The notes under the pieces were generated by a model, which was not told the origin of the DNA, made no database searches, and saw only the letters and a list, made by a program, of their open reading frames with translations. Shown in pieces: positions 35,973 through 44,194 of a DNA stretch of 64,000 nucleotides (the stretch's first letter is position 1; each line of letters begins with the position of its first letter). Both the position numbers and the translations under genes were made by a program. This DNA is from Pseudoxanthomonas yeongjuensis (GTDB taxonomy: Bacteria; Pseudomonadota; Gammaproteobacteria; Xanthomonadales; Xanthomonadaceae), in assembly GCF_010093345.1 (NCBI RefSeq), contig NZ_PDWT01000002.1, positions 434,001 to 498,000 of the forward strand, in the 5' to 3' direction.

Positions 35973-38900
35973 ATGAATTCGAATATCGCTTCCAGCGTAG
36001 CGGCGATGCTGCTCGCCTTCTGTTCCACTGCCCATGCCTATCGCCTCGATGAGCACGATGCGACCAAGCTGGCGCTTTACCGCGCGAACAACGAGAAGAC
36101 GGTCATCCTGGTCGTGGCCGCCGCCAAGGGCGCCTCGGCCGGAGTGGCGGAGCTCACGACAAAGCTGGGCGGCCGCGTGGATTTCCTCCACGCCGCGTCG
36201 GACTATCTGACGGTGGTTCTGCCGCAGGCGCAGGTGGAACCCTTCCTGGCGCAGGCGCAAGTCGAAGCCGTGGAAGTCGACAACCTTCCCGGCCCGTACC
36301 TGGGCCAGCTCTACGGCTGGCAGTATCCCGAAACATCCCCGGAAAAGCCGGAAGAAAAGCGTCCTCCGGTCCCGCCGGTAGTGCATGCCGACGAAAACTG
36401 GCCGCCAAGGCCCGGTGCGCACAACCTGGACAAGGCGCATTCGATACTCGAGGACCTCGACGGCGTCGCATTCCGGAAGAGGAACCCGGCCAACGATGGT
36501 CGCGGCGTGGTGGTCGCGCATGTGGAGTGGTTCCCGGACTTCCTGCTTCCAGAACTGCAGGTGGCTTACGACGCACAGGGCAGGCAAGTGCCGAAGTTCG
36601 CGGATGTGATCAATATCCAGGGCACGTCGGCCTCGCTGGATCCGGATCCACCACGCGCCGGCGAGATGTGGAGCAGCAGGTTGAGCGCAAGGTCGGATGC
36701 GCGGAACGGGTCGCTGGATTTCCAGGGCCGTCGTTACCGCGTGCCGGCCGCGGGAAGTTACAGGATGGCGGAATTCACCGTCCGCCGGTCCGATTCATGG
36801 GCCACCAGCGTCTATCCCCTGCTGCGCGGAACGATGCCCGCGGAGGCCAGGGGTCGCGCCCGCGAAGGCGCAATCACGTATCAGATCCTGTGGTCGGACG
36901 AAAAGCGCACGGCATGGCTGGACACCGACTTCGATGGCGATTTCGCCGACGAAGAAGGAGTGCGGGAGTACCGGTCCGGCCAACGATTCGGCGTACTCGG
37001 AGTGGACGATCCCGCCACGCCATTGCGCGAGACGATCGGCTACGGCATCCAGAAGGATGGCGACTATATCGCGGTGAACATCGGTTTCGGCGGCCATGCC
37101 AGCATGGTCGCGGGAGCGGCTGTGGCCAACAAGTCGTCGGGTGGAAGGGTGGACGGCGTCGCCCCCGGCGCACAGGTGATCGCGGTCGGCTCCTCCAGCT
37201 CCAATGGCACGGCCGAGTACGCGCGCGCATTGGTCCGGGTATTCGAGAATCCGGACGTGGACGTCGTCCTGCTGGAAGGAAACCTGTACACCACGGGTGC
37301 GATCTATCGGTTGAAGGACGGCCGCAGTGCGCTGTCGATAATCGCTGACAGATTGGCGGCGCTGCATCCGAAGCCCACTTTCATGACCGCATTCAACGCG
37401 CAGGGAATGTCGACCATGCTCGACACCGCGGTGCCGGAATCGATCATTGCGGTCGGCGCCTACCAGAGCGCGCAGAGCGTCTACTCCAACCATGGGATCC
37501 TCACGCGCCATGCCGACGATCTGCATTGGGTCGGTTCCGAAGGGCCTACCGGAATCGGGTCGCTCAAGCCGGATTTCCTGTCGCCCGCCAATCCCATGAG
37601 CCTGGAGCCGAGGTTCCGCCCCGGCAGCGGCGCCCGCACCGATGGAATATTCGAGCTTCCCCCCGGTTACGGGATCTGCAGCGGAACTTCCTGCGCGACG
37701 CCCGTTGCCGCTGGCGCGGCCGCCTTACTGGTAGGTGCGGCCAAGCGCGAAGGTTTGCCGCACGACGCACCAGCGGTGCATCGTGCGTTCCGCGATGGCG
37801 CACGCTTCATGGATCGTCTCCCGGCCTACAAACAAGGCCGCGGCGTAATGCAGCTCGATGCGGCCTGGCGGGCGCTGCAGGCGTCGGCGGCGGGGCCGGT
37901 CGTGGATCGGATCGAAGTGATCGCGCCCGTCCGCACGGCGACCAGCCGGTATCTCGGAACGCCCAATGAAGGCGTGGGGATCTTCGAACGCGAAGGTTGG
38001 CGGGCGGGCACGAGCGAAAAACGCACCGTCACGTTGATCCGCAAGAGCGGTGCGGAGGGGCCCGTTCCTTACAGGATTTCCTGGCAAGGCGAGCACTCGG
38101 CCTTCACGGCACCCGACAGCATCGTGCTTCCCCTGGATAAACCGGTGGAGCTGGCGATCGGCATTTCGGTGGCGAAGACGGGCGTCTACAGCGCAGCGCT
38201 GCATCTCGAACGGGAAAGCGGCGGCGGCCCGGTAGCCAGCGTGCCCGTGAGCATCGTCGTGCCGCAACGCTTCACGGACGAGAATGGATACAGCGTGGTC
38301 GAGTCCTTCGATCTGGAACGCCCCGACCGTCGCAATCTCTTCTTCGAAGTTCCGGAGGGCGCCGAGGTACTGGACTTCTCCGTGCAGGCGGCAAGGCAGG
38401 AGGTAAGAGTGGATGTGATCGCGCCCGACAACAGTTTCGCCGGCTACCTGTTGCCGAAAGACGCGTCGCGGGCCGCTGCATTCGACAAGCCGATGGCCGG
38501 TACCTGGCAACTGGTGGTCACCGATACCGCCGATTCCAGGGCTTTCGACTGGTCCGTGCCCAGGGGCGAGGTGCTGCCGGCGACCCCGGTCAAGCTGACC
38601 GCTTCGATTCGCGCGGTTTCGGTGGCTATCGAGGGTCGGCGTGTGGAGTTGACCAATGAAATGGCGGCGACGGAAACCGCCGTGGCGAAATCCTCCGTGG
38701 CTGGAATCCGTTCGATGGAACACACTCTGAAGGCGGGGCAAACGCTCGTCCATGAGATCGAAGTGGAGGCGGGGACCGAGCTGCTGGTGGTCGAACTGGA
38801 AATAGTGGAGTCCAAGGGCCAGGAGGTTGCGCTCTTCCTCTACGATTGCTCCAAGTCCGATTGCACGACCTCGCGCCGCCTGGAGTGGAATGGGCAAAGC

Positions 38901-39236
38901 AAACGGATCCTCGTCGAAAATCCAAGCGCGGGAAAATGGAAGGCGCAACTGGTCGCATCGGGTTCCGGAGAGGCGAAGGTCCGGTATTCCGACTACTACA
39001 CCCACCCCGGACTGGGCGCGCTGGCCACCACCGACTCGATCCGGAAACGAAGCCCCGGCGCGCAATGGGCGGTGGACTGGAACGTCTGGCGGGCGCAGGA
39101 GCCGAAGCCCGGCTATCGGGCCGCCGGCCTCATCTGGTTGCAGGAACGGGAAGGTCGTGTCCAGCACTACATCCACGAGACGGCCAAGCGCTCCCACTCC
39201 ATACCGCTTGCATTGAAGCCTTTTCCGCTGGACTGA
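35973..39236 (+). CDS. Secreted subtilisin-like (S8) peptidase with unusual catalytic Asp site
   Basis: Exported protein of 1087 residues. The signal peptide ends near STAHA. The subtilase core has H375 in FGGHASMVAG and S573 in SGTSCATPVAAG, both canonical. The first triad motif, normally D-T/S-G, reads VVVAHVEWFPDF, so the Asp is replaced (H183 or E185 depending on register). About 190 residues separate this motif from His375, a spacing like tripeptidyl peptidase II; the insert contains DTDFDGDF. After about residue 640 come beta-rich domains. It replaces the S9 enzymes as the peptidase of module 2. It may be an active protease with an altered triad or a peptide-binding pseudoprotease. Confidence 0.85.
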   Translation: MNSNIASSVAAMLLAFCSTAHAYRLDEHDATKLALYRANNEKTVILVVAAAKGASAGVAELTTKLGGRVDFLHAASDYLTVVLPQAQVEPFLAQAQVEAVEVDNLPGPYLGQLYGWQYPETSPEKPEEKRPPVPPVVHADENWPPRPGAHNLDKAHSILEDLDGVAFRKRNPANDGRGVVVAHVEWFPDFLLPELQVAYDAQGRQVPKFADVINIQGTSASLDPDPPRAGEMWSSRLSARSDARNGSLDFQGRRYRVPAAGSYRMAEFTVRRSDSWATSVYPLLRGTMPAEARGRAREGAITYQILWSDEKRTAWLDTDFDGDFADEEGVREYRSGQRFGVLGVDDPATPLRETIGYGIQKDGDYIAVNIGFGGHASMVAGAAVANKSSGGRVDGVAPGAQVIAVGSSSSNGTAEYARALVRVFENPDVDVVLLEGNLYTTGAIYRLKDGRSALSIIADRLAALHPKPTFMTAFNAQGMSTMLDTAVPESIIAVGAYQSAQSVYSNHGILTRHADDLHWVGSEGPTGIGSLKPDFLSPANPMSLEPRFRPGSGARTDGIFELPPGYGICSGTSCATPVAAGAAALLVGAAKREGLPHDAPAVHRAFRDGARFMDRLPAYKQGRGVMQLDAAWRALQASAAGPVVDRIEVIAPVRTATSRYLGTPNEGVGIFEREGWRAGTSEKRTVTLIRKSGAEGPVPYRISWQGEHSAFTAPDSIVLPLDKPVELAIGISVAKTGVYSAALHLERESGGGPVASVPVSIVVPQRFTDENGYSVVESFDLERPDRRNLFFEVPEGAEVLDFSVQAARQEVRVDVIAPDNSFAGYLLPKDASRAAAFDKPMAGTWQLVVTDTADSRAFDWSVPRGEVLPATPVKLTASIRAVSVAIEGRRVELTNEMAATETAVAKSSVAGIRSMEHTLKAGQTLVHEIEVEAGTELLVVELEIVESKGQEVALFLYDCSKSDCTTSRRLEWNGQSKRILVENPSAGKWKAQLVASGSGEAKVRYSDYYTHPGLGALATTDSIRKRSPGAQWAVDWNVWRAQEPKPGYRAAGLIWLQEREGRVQHYIHETAKRSHSIPLALKPFPLD

Positions 39237-39238
39237 CC

Positions 39239-39279
39239 GATCGGGAACAGACTCGGGAGCGTGGGGTTCGAATCCCCGA
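39239..39279. other. Hairpin containing a tRNA T-arm-like sequence
   Basis: cgatcggg (39239) pairs with cccgatcg (39272), and inside lies GGGGTTCGAATCCCC, which looks like a tRNA T-arm. No anticodon arm, D-arm or matching acceptor stem can be drawn, so it is not a tRNA. It may be a terminator-like hairpin after the S8 gene or a tRNA remnant. Confidence 0.35.
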
Positions 39280-39301
39280 TCGAACCTCTCTCGCGGCGTG
39301 A

Positions 39302-39333
39302 AGTAGGGTGCCGTTCCTATGCCTGCGACTTGG
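39302..39333 (+). promoter_or_regulatory. ECF-type promoter motif for fecI3-fecR3 (17-nt spacer)
   Basis: AGTAGGG at 39302, a 17-nt spacer, then CGACTTGG at 39326. The spacer is one longer than in most copies, as in the TBDR3 promoter. Confidence 0.5.
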
Positions 39334-39465
39334 TTCCTGATCGGATGCTTGCATGCAAGCAGAAGCGCGGATTTATTTCGATGGACGTTCCTTGACGATG
39401 TAATCCGGGTTGCGTATTACTGTGCTAACCCCCCCCACTCGGACAGGTTCGCCTGCGCTGCCAGG

Positions 39466-40029
39466 ATGAATGCTTCGGCTCCTGCGATGATGGAATTGTG
39501 CGCATGCGACGACCCGCGTGCAGACGATCTCATGCACGTGCTGGAAGAGCATCGCCCCTCCCTGCGCGTCTTCCTGCGCAAGCGCTTGCGCAACGAAGAA
39601 GACGTCAACGACGCGCTGCAGGAAACCTCGCTGCGGCTGTTCCATTTCCAGTCGCACAGCACGGTTGAGTCGCCGGCGGCGCTGATCTACCGGGTGGCCG
39701 ACCGTGTCGCGGTGGACTTCTTGCGCCGCGCGCAGTCGCACCGGGCCAGTGCGCATTGCCCATTGGAGGATGTCCCGCTCTTTTCGCAGGAGCCTTCCCC
39801 CGAACAGCTGGCATCGGCGGAACAGGATCTTGGACAGTTGATCGAGGCGCTGGAACGGCTGTCGCCGAAATGCCAGGACGTCTTCCTGCTGAGCCGGATG
39901 GAGGGCCTCAGCTATCCCCAGATCGCCGCCCGCTGCGGAATTTCAGTGAAGATGGTCGAGAAGTACATGAGCCGTGCCCTGGCCGAGTTGCGCGGGCGGG
40001 TAGGTGATCGGCCCGGGGCTGCGACGTAG
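39466..40029 (+). CDS. FecI-type ECF sigma factor 3
   Basis: ECF sigma factor of 187 residues. Region 2 reads RNEEDVNDALQETSLRLFHF and region 4 includes LSPKCQDVFLLSRMEGLSYPQ then IAARCGISVKMVEKYMSRA. The ATG at 39466 is chosen; ATGs at 39487 and 39490 would also keep both domains, and a longer upstream reading has no family character. fecR3 starts at the base right after the stop codon, so the pair is coupled. The promoter motif lies about 130 nt upstream. Confidence 0.88.
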   Translation: MNASAPAMMELCACDDPRADDLMHVLEEHRPSLRVFLRKRLRNEEDVNDALQETSLRLFHFQSHSTVESPAALIYRVADRVAVDFLRRAQSHRASAHCPLEDVPLFSQEPSPEQLASAEQDLGQLIEALERLSPKCQDVFLLSRMEGLSYPQIAARCGISVKMVEKYMSRALAELRGRVGDRPGAAT

Positions 40030-41091
40030 ATGGACATGGACGAAAACAACACCGTGGGCGTGCAGGAGCAGGCCGACCGCTGGTTCGCCCGTTTGCTGGC
40101 GCCCGATTGCAGCGCGCGCGAACGCGAAACCTTCGAGCAGTGGCGGCGCGTGCCCGAACATGCTTCCGCCTACGGACAGCGCGAGCGATTGTGGCGGCGT
40201 TTCGCGGAGCCGGAAGTCGCCGGCGATCCGCGCCTTGCGGCCCTGCGGGAACGTGTCCTTGCGCGTACCGCTGCAGGCGGAGCGGCTGGCGCTTCCGACT
40301 GGCAACAGACACTGGCGGCGCTTCCACCGAGAGCCAGGCCGGAGCGCATCGTCCGCAAACGTCGGACATGGCCCTTGGCGATAGCCGCCAGCATCTGCGC
40401 CCTGGCGATAGCGCTTGGCGTGCGTTTCATGGGGACGGGGTCCGCGGAAGCGATGTATGTCTCCATGGGCGCGCTTCGCGAAGTCGCATTGGAAGACGGT
40501 ACGCGCGTACAGTTGGACGTGGGCACGGAACTGGCGGTGCGTTTCGATGGCGACGCGCGTGCGGTGACGCTGCGTCGCGGTCGCGCGTTGTTCGATGTGG
40601 CGCACGATGCGCAGCGGCCTTTCACCGTGGATCTGGGCGACAGCCAGGTAACCGTGCTGGGCACGCGTTTCCAGATATTGCGAAGCCCCGACGATGTCAG
40701 CGTCACTCTGGACAGGGGTTCGCTTCGCCTGGATGGAGGAACCGGGGCCGTCGCCCGCAGCGAGCGGCTCGTGCCCGGGGACCAGGTCGGTTACTCACGG
40801 CAGGATCCGTCGACGTGGCACAAGCGCAGAGTGGACAGCGCCGCCGAGACCGCCTGGTCGCGTGGTCGCCTGGTGTTCCGTGCCACGCCCCTGGCTGAAG
40901 CGGTCCGGGAGGTCAATCGCTACGCGAATCCCAAGCTGCACCTGGCGGATCCGTCGTTGTCCGATCTGCGGGTCAGCGGAAATTTCATCGCGGGCGACGG
41001 CGACCTTGTGGCATCCACCTGGGCGGCTACGTTGCCGCTGCGGGTCGAGAAGCGGAGCGACGAGATCGTACTTCGATCCATCCGCAAGTAA
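40030..41091 (+). CDS. FecR-type membrane anti-sigma factor 3
   Basis: A 353-residue protein with a DUF4880 sigma-binding domain (EQADRWFARLLAPDCS...FEQWRRVPEHASAYG), a membrane helix at about 116-134, a periplasmic FecR domain (ALEDGTRVQLDVGTEL, VTLRRGRALFDVA, VTVLGTRFQI) and a C-terminal STN-like segment with LAEAVREVNRYANPKL. It starts directly after the fecI3 stop. Partner of TBDR3 by position. Confidence 0.9.
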   Translation: MDMDENNTVGVQEQADRWFARLLAPDCSARERETFEQWRRVPEHASAYGQRERLWRRFAEPEVAGDPRLAALRERVLARTAAGGAAGASDWQQTLAALPPRARPERIVRKRRTWPLAIAASICALAIALGVRFMGTGSAEAMYVSMGALREVALEDGTRVQLDVGTELAVRFDGDARAVTLRRGRALFDVAHDAQRPFTVDLGDSQVTVLGTRFQILRSPDDVSVTLDRGSLRLDGGTGAVARSERLVPGDQVGYSRQDPSTWHKRRVDSAAETAWSRGRLVFRATPLAEAVREVNRYANPKLHLADPSLSDLRVSGNFIAGDGDLVASTWAATLPLRVEKRSDEIVLRSIRK

Positions 41092-41208
41092 GTGGGCCCT
41101 CCAGGAAAGTGCGGATTGTCGATCTGCGCCTGGAAGATGGGCTCCGCAATGGAGCGGAAGGCGATGGCGATTGCCGTTGAATCGAAGCCGGAAGGAGCTG
41201 CGATTGGC

Positions 41209-41241
41209 GGTAGGGTGTTGTCATTGGGATTGCGACTCTAG
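41209..41241 (+). promoter_or_regulatory. ECF-type promoter motif for TBDR3 (17-nt spacer)
   Basis: GGTAGGG at 41209, a 17-nt spacer, then CGACTCTAG at 41233, about 50 nt before the receptor ATG. It shares the CGACT form with the fecI3 motif. Confidence 0.55.
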
Positions 41242-41287
41242 TTCTCGAAGCCGGGCCGACACGGTCCGCCACCTGGGGAAATCGCAT

Positions 41288-43951
41288 ATGACCAATACCG
41301 CTGCAGCAGGACGCCTCGGACGTTCCTGTCGAACATCACTGCGCCATGCGGTCGCAGTCGGGTTGCTGATGATGGTCGCCGGACTGTCGCATGCGCAAAC
41401 GGCGCCGCCGCAAGCCTTCGATATTCCGGCAGGCACCCTGATCGAGGCGCTGGATCGTTTCGGCGAACAAAGCGGCTTGCAGGTGACCTACGACGCCGAG
41501 TTGCTCAAGGGAAAGCGCGCGTCCGCGGTGAATGGCAAGTTGAGCGCCAATGCCGCCTTGGCGCAGTTGCTCAAGGGTTCGGGCCTTCGCTCGGGCTTCA
41601 TCAACGAACGGACCGTCGTCATCAAGAAAGCGGAGGCCGCACCGCCCGAGAAGCCGGCAGCGCCCGCTCGCCCGGCGGGTTCCGAAAAGCAGGGGGGCGC
41701 TGCGGCGCCCGAACCGACGATGCTGGATACGATGACGGTTACCGGAACGCGCATCCGTGGCGGCGCTGCCGCATCGCCGACGATCACGATCGACGCCGAA
41801 AACATCCGCGAACAAGGCTTCTCGGATCTCGGCGAGGTCATCCGCAGCTTGCCGCAGAATTTCAACGGCGGCCAGAATCCGGGCGCCGTCGCCACTTCGG
41901 CTTCGCTGGGCAATATCGCCAACGGAAACTTGACCGGAGGTTCGGGCCTGAACCTGCGCGGCCTGGGGCCGGACGCCAGCCTGACCCTGCTCAACGGCCG
42001 ACGCATGGCTTACGGCGGCAATGCGCAATCGGTCGATATCAGCGCGATTCCCGTGGAAGCGGTGGAGCGCATCGAAATCGTTCCCGACGGCGCTTCGGCC
42101 GTCTACGGTTCCGATGCGGTGGCCGGTGTCGGCAATGTGATCCTCAAGCGCGACTTCGAGGGCGTGACCGTGGGCGCGCGCTACGGCGACGCCGCCAACG
42201 GTGGGATGACATCGCGCGACTACACCATCACTGCGGGCACGACCTGGTCCAGCGGCGGCGTCATCGCGACCTACAAGGACACGTCGGTCGATCCCATCTA
42301 CGCCGATCAGCGCGACTATGCCGCGAACCTGCCCAACCCGTATTCGATCTATCCGGGCAGCGACGCGCGCAGCGGACTGGTCAGTGCGCATCAATCGCTG
42401 GGCGATGCCTTCGAATTCAGGCTGGACGCGCTGCGTACCGAGCGCGACCAGGTCTACGACACCGGCTACGGCAGCATCTACTATCACTACGCGCCCAGGA
42501 CCACGACCACCCTGGTATCGCCGGCCCTCGAATTGCTGATGGCCAGCGACTGGCTGCTGTCGTTCGGCGCAACCTGGGGCAAGGACGACACCCAGAACGA
42601 TGCCGACATCGTCACCCTCGCGACCGGTGCCTCCACGCCCGCGATCAGGACGTCCTACGGCAACGAGAGCCGCACCTACGAGTTCGGTGCCGAAGGCCCG
42701 TTGTTCGCGTTGAAAGGCGGCGATGCACGGTTGGCCGTGGGCGCAGGCTACCGGACCAACAGCCTGCTGGTTGAAAGCCAGGCCACCGGCAGGACTGCCG
42801 CCGATGGCGACGAAAGCAGCCGCTTCGCCTATGCCGAACTCAGCCTGCCGCTGATCAGCCCGGACCCGGCGACCTCGACGGGGCAGCGCCTGATGTTGAC
42901 GGCCGCCGTGCGCGGCGAGGACTACGACAGTTTCGGCAACGTGAACACTCCCAAGCTCGGCCTGGTCTACGACCCTAGTGCGGATGTCACGCTGAAAGCC
43001 TCCTGGGGACGCTCGTTCAAGGCGCCGACCCTGAGCCAGCGTTACTCGCCGCAGTACGCCTATCTGAGCCCGGCGCGCAATTACGGCGTCGCCACGCCCG
43101 CCGATGCGACGGTGATCGGGACCAACGGCGGCAATGCCGATCTCGGTCCGGAACGTGCACGGACCTGGACCGCGTCGCTCGCGTTCCATCCCCGGGCCTT
43201 GCCTGGACTGGAAGCCGAGCTGACCTGGTTCGACATCGACTACACCGATCGCGTGGTGATGCCCATCGCCAACAGTGCCGAGTCCTTGACCAATCCGATC
43301 TACGCGCAGTTCGTGGTGCTGGCCCCGACGCCGGAGCAACAGGCGGCGGTCATCGCCGATTCCATCTTCACCAACCAGACCGGGGCACCCTACGATCCCG
43401 GCAAGGTCGTGGCCATGTCCTTCAATACCTACGTCAATGCGACGCGGCAGCGGGTGCGCGGCATCGACCTGTCCGCCTCCTACGGACAGGATATCGGCGA
43501 CGGCCACCTGATGCTGAGCGGTTCGGCCAGCTGGCTGGACAGCTCGCAGCAGACCACCTCCGGGCAGAGCAGCCACGACCTGTCGGGCTCGATCTACAAC
43601 CCGGCCAAGCTCAACGCGCGTCTCGGTGCGGTCTGGAGCCAGGGCAGGTTCACCGCATCCACGTTCGCCAACTACACCGGCGGCGTGGAAGAGAATTTCT
43701 GGGCCAGCGGAGGCACGTTCAAGACAGCCTCGTTCACCACGTTCGACGCGACCTTGCTGTATCGGACCGATGGGCAGTCGGGCCTGTGGTCGGGCCTGGA
43801 ATTCTCGCTGTCGGCGCAGAATCTGTTCAACCGCGATCCGTCCTTGTTCTCGGTTGTCCCGATGTATTCGCCCTATGTGCCGCGCTACGACGCGACCAAT
43901 ACCTCGGTGATCGGCCGCTACGTGAGCGTGTCGGTGTCCAAGCACTGGTGA
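41288..43951 (+). CDS. STN-domain TonB-dependent receptor 3
   Basis: Outer-membrane transducer-type receptor of 887 residues. The signal peptide ends at LSHAQ, the STN domain reads AFDIPAGTLIEALDRFGEQSG, the TonB box LDTMTVTG precedes GTRIRGG, the plug has LRGLGPDASLTLLNGRRMAYGG and SAVYGSDAVAGVGNVILK, and the barrel ends YVSVSVSKHW. It is a clear paralog of TBDR4: both share the plug, the GxVSAHQSLG loop and the C-terminal signature. The translated ORF continues upstream through the end of fecR3, but this ATG is the one with the signal peptide. Two S9 peptidase genes follow. Confidence 0.93.
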   Translation: MTNTAAAGRLGRSCRTSLRHAVAVGLLMMVAGLSHAQTAPPQAFDIPAGTLIEALDRFGEQSGLQVTYDAELLKGKRASAVNGKLSANAALAQLLKGSGLRSGFINERTVVIKKAEAAPPEKPAAPARPAGSEKQGGAAAPEPTMLDTMTVTGTRIRGGAAASPTITIDAENIREQGFSDLGEVIRSLPQNFNGGQNPGAVATSASLGNIANGNLTGGSGLNLRGLGPDASLTLLNGRRMAYGGNAQSVDISAIPVEAVERIEIVPDGASAVYGSDAVAGVGNVILKRDFEGVTVGARYGDAANGGMTSRDYTITAGTTWSSGGVIATYKDTSVDPIYADQRDYAANLPNPYSIYPGSDARSGLVSAHQSLGDAFEFRLDALRTERDQVYDTGYGSIYYHYAPRTTTTLVSPALELLMASDWLLSFGATWGKDDTQNDADIVTLATGASTPAIRTSYGNESRTYEFGAEGPLFALKGGDARLAVGAGYRTNSLLVESQATGRTAADGDESSRFAYAELSLPLISPDPATSTGQRLMLTAAVRGEDYDSFGNVNTPKLGLVYDPSADVTLKASWGRSFKAPTLSQRYSPQYAYLSPARNYGVATPADATVIGTNGGNADLGPERARTWTASLAFHPRALPGLEAELTWFDIDYTDRVVMPIANSAESLTNPIYAQFVVLAPTPEQQAAVIADSIFTNQTGAPYDPGKVVAMSFNTYVNATRQRVRGIDLSASYGQDIGDGHLMLSGSASWLDSSQQTTSGQSSHDLSGSIYNPAKLNARLGAVWSQGRFTASTFANYTGGVEENFWASGGTFKTASFTTFDATLLYRTDGQSGLWSGLEFSLSAQNLFNRDPSLFSVVPMYSPYVPRYDATNTSVIGRYVSVSVSKHW

Positions 43952-44194
43952 CCGATTCCGGAAATGCATTCGGGTGAGACCGCGCGACGTCCGGGGACTA
44001 TCGGAGTTTGTGACACGGGATCGCTGCGGCCGCGATCAAGCGCATTCCCGTAGGGCGCCCGCGTTCCATCGAGATGGGTGGCTCTATTCCGCAAGTACGC
44101 ATGGAGTCGATCCGGCATCGGAACGATGATTGAACGGTGTGCGATGCCGATGAGTCCGGAGGCGTCCGCCAACATAGACAGAGGAATAAAAATC

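Noticed and set aside
44049..44080. CGTAGGG upstream of the S9 gene at 44195 as another copy of the motif
   Set aside because: The CG lies after 14 nt rather than 16-17 and no CGYCTTA-like element follows; kept out of the motif list.
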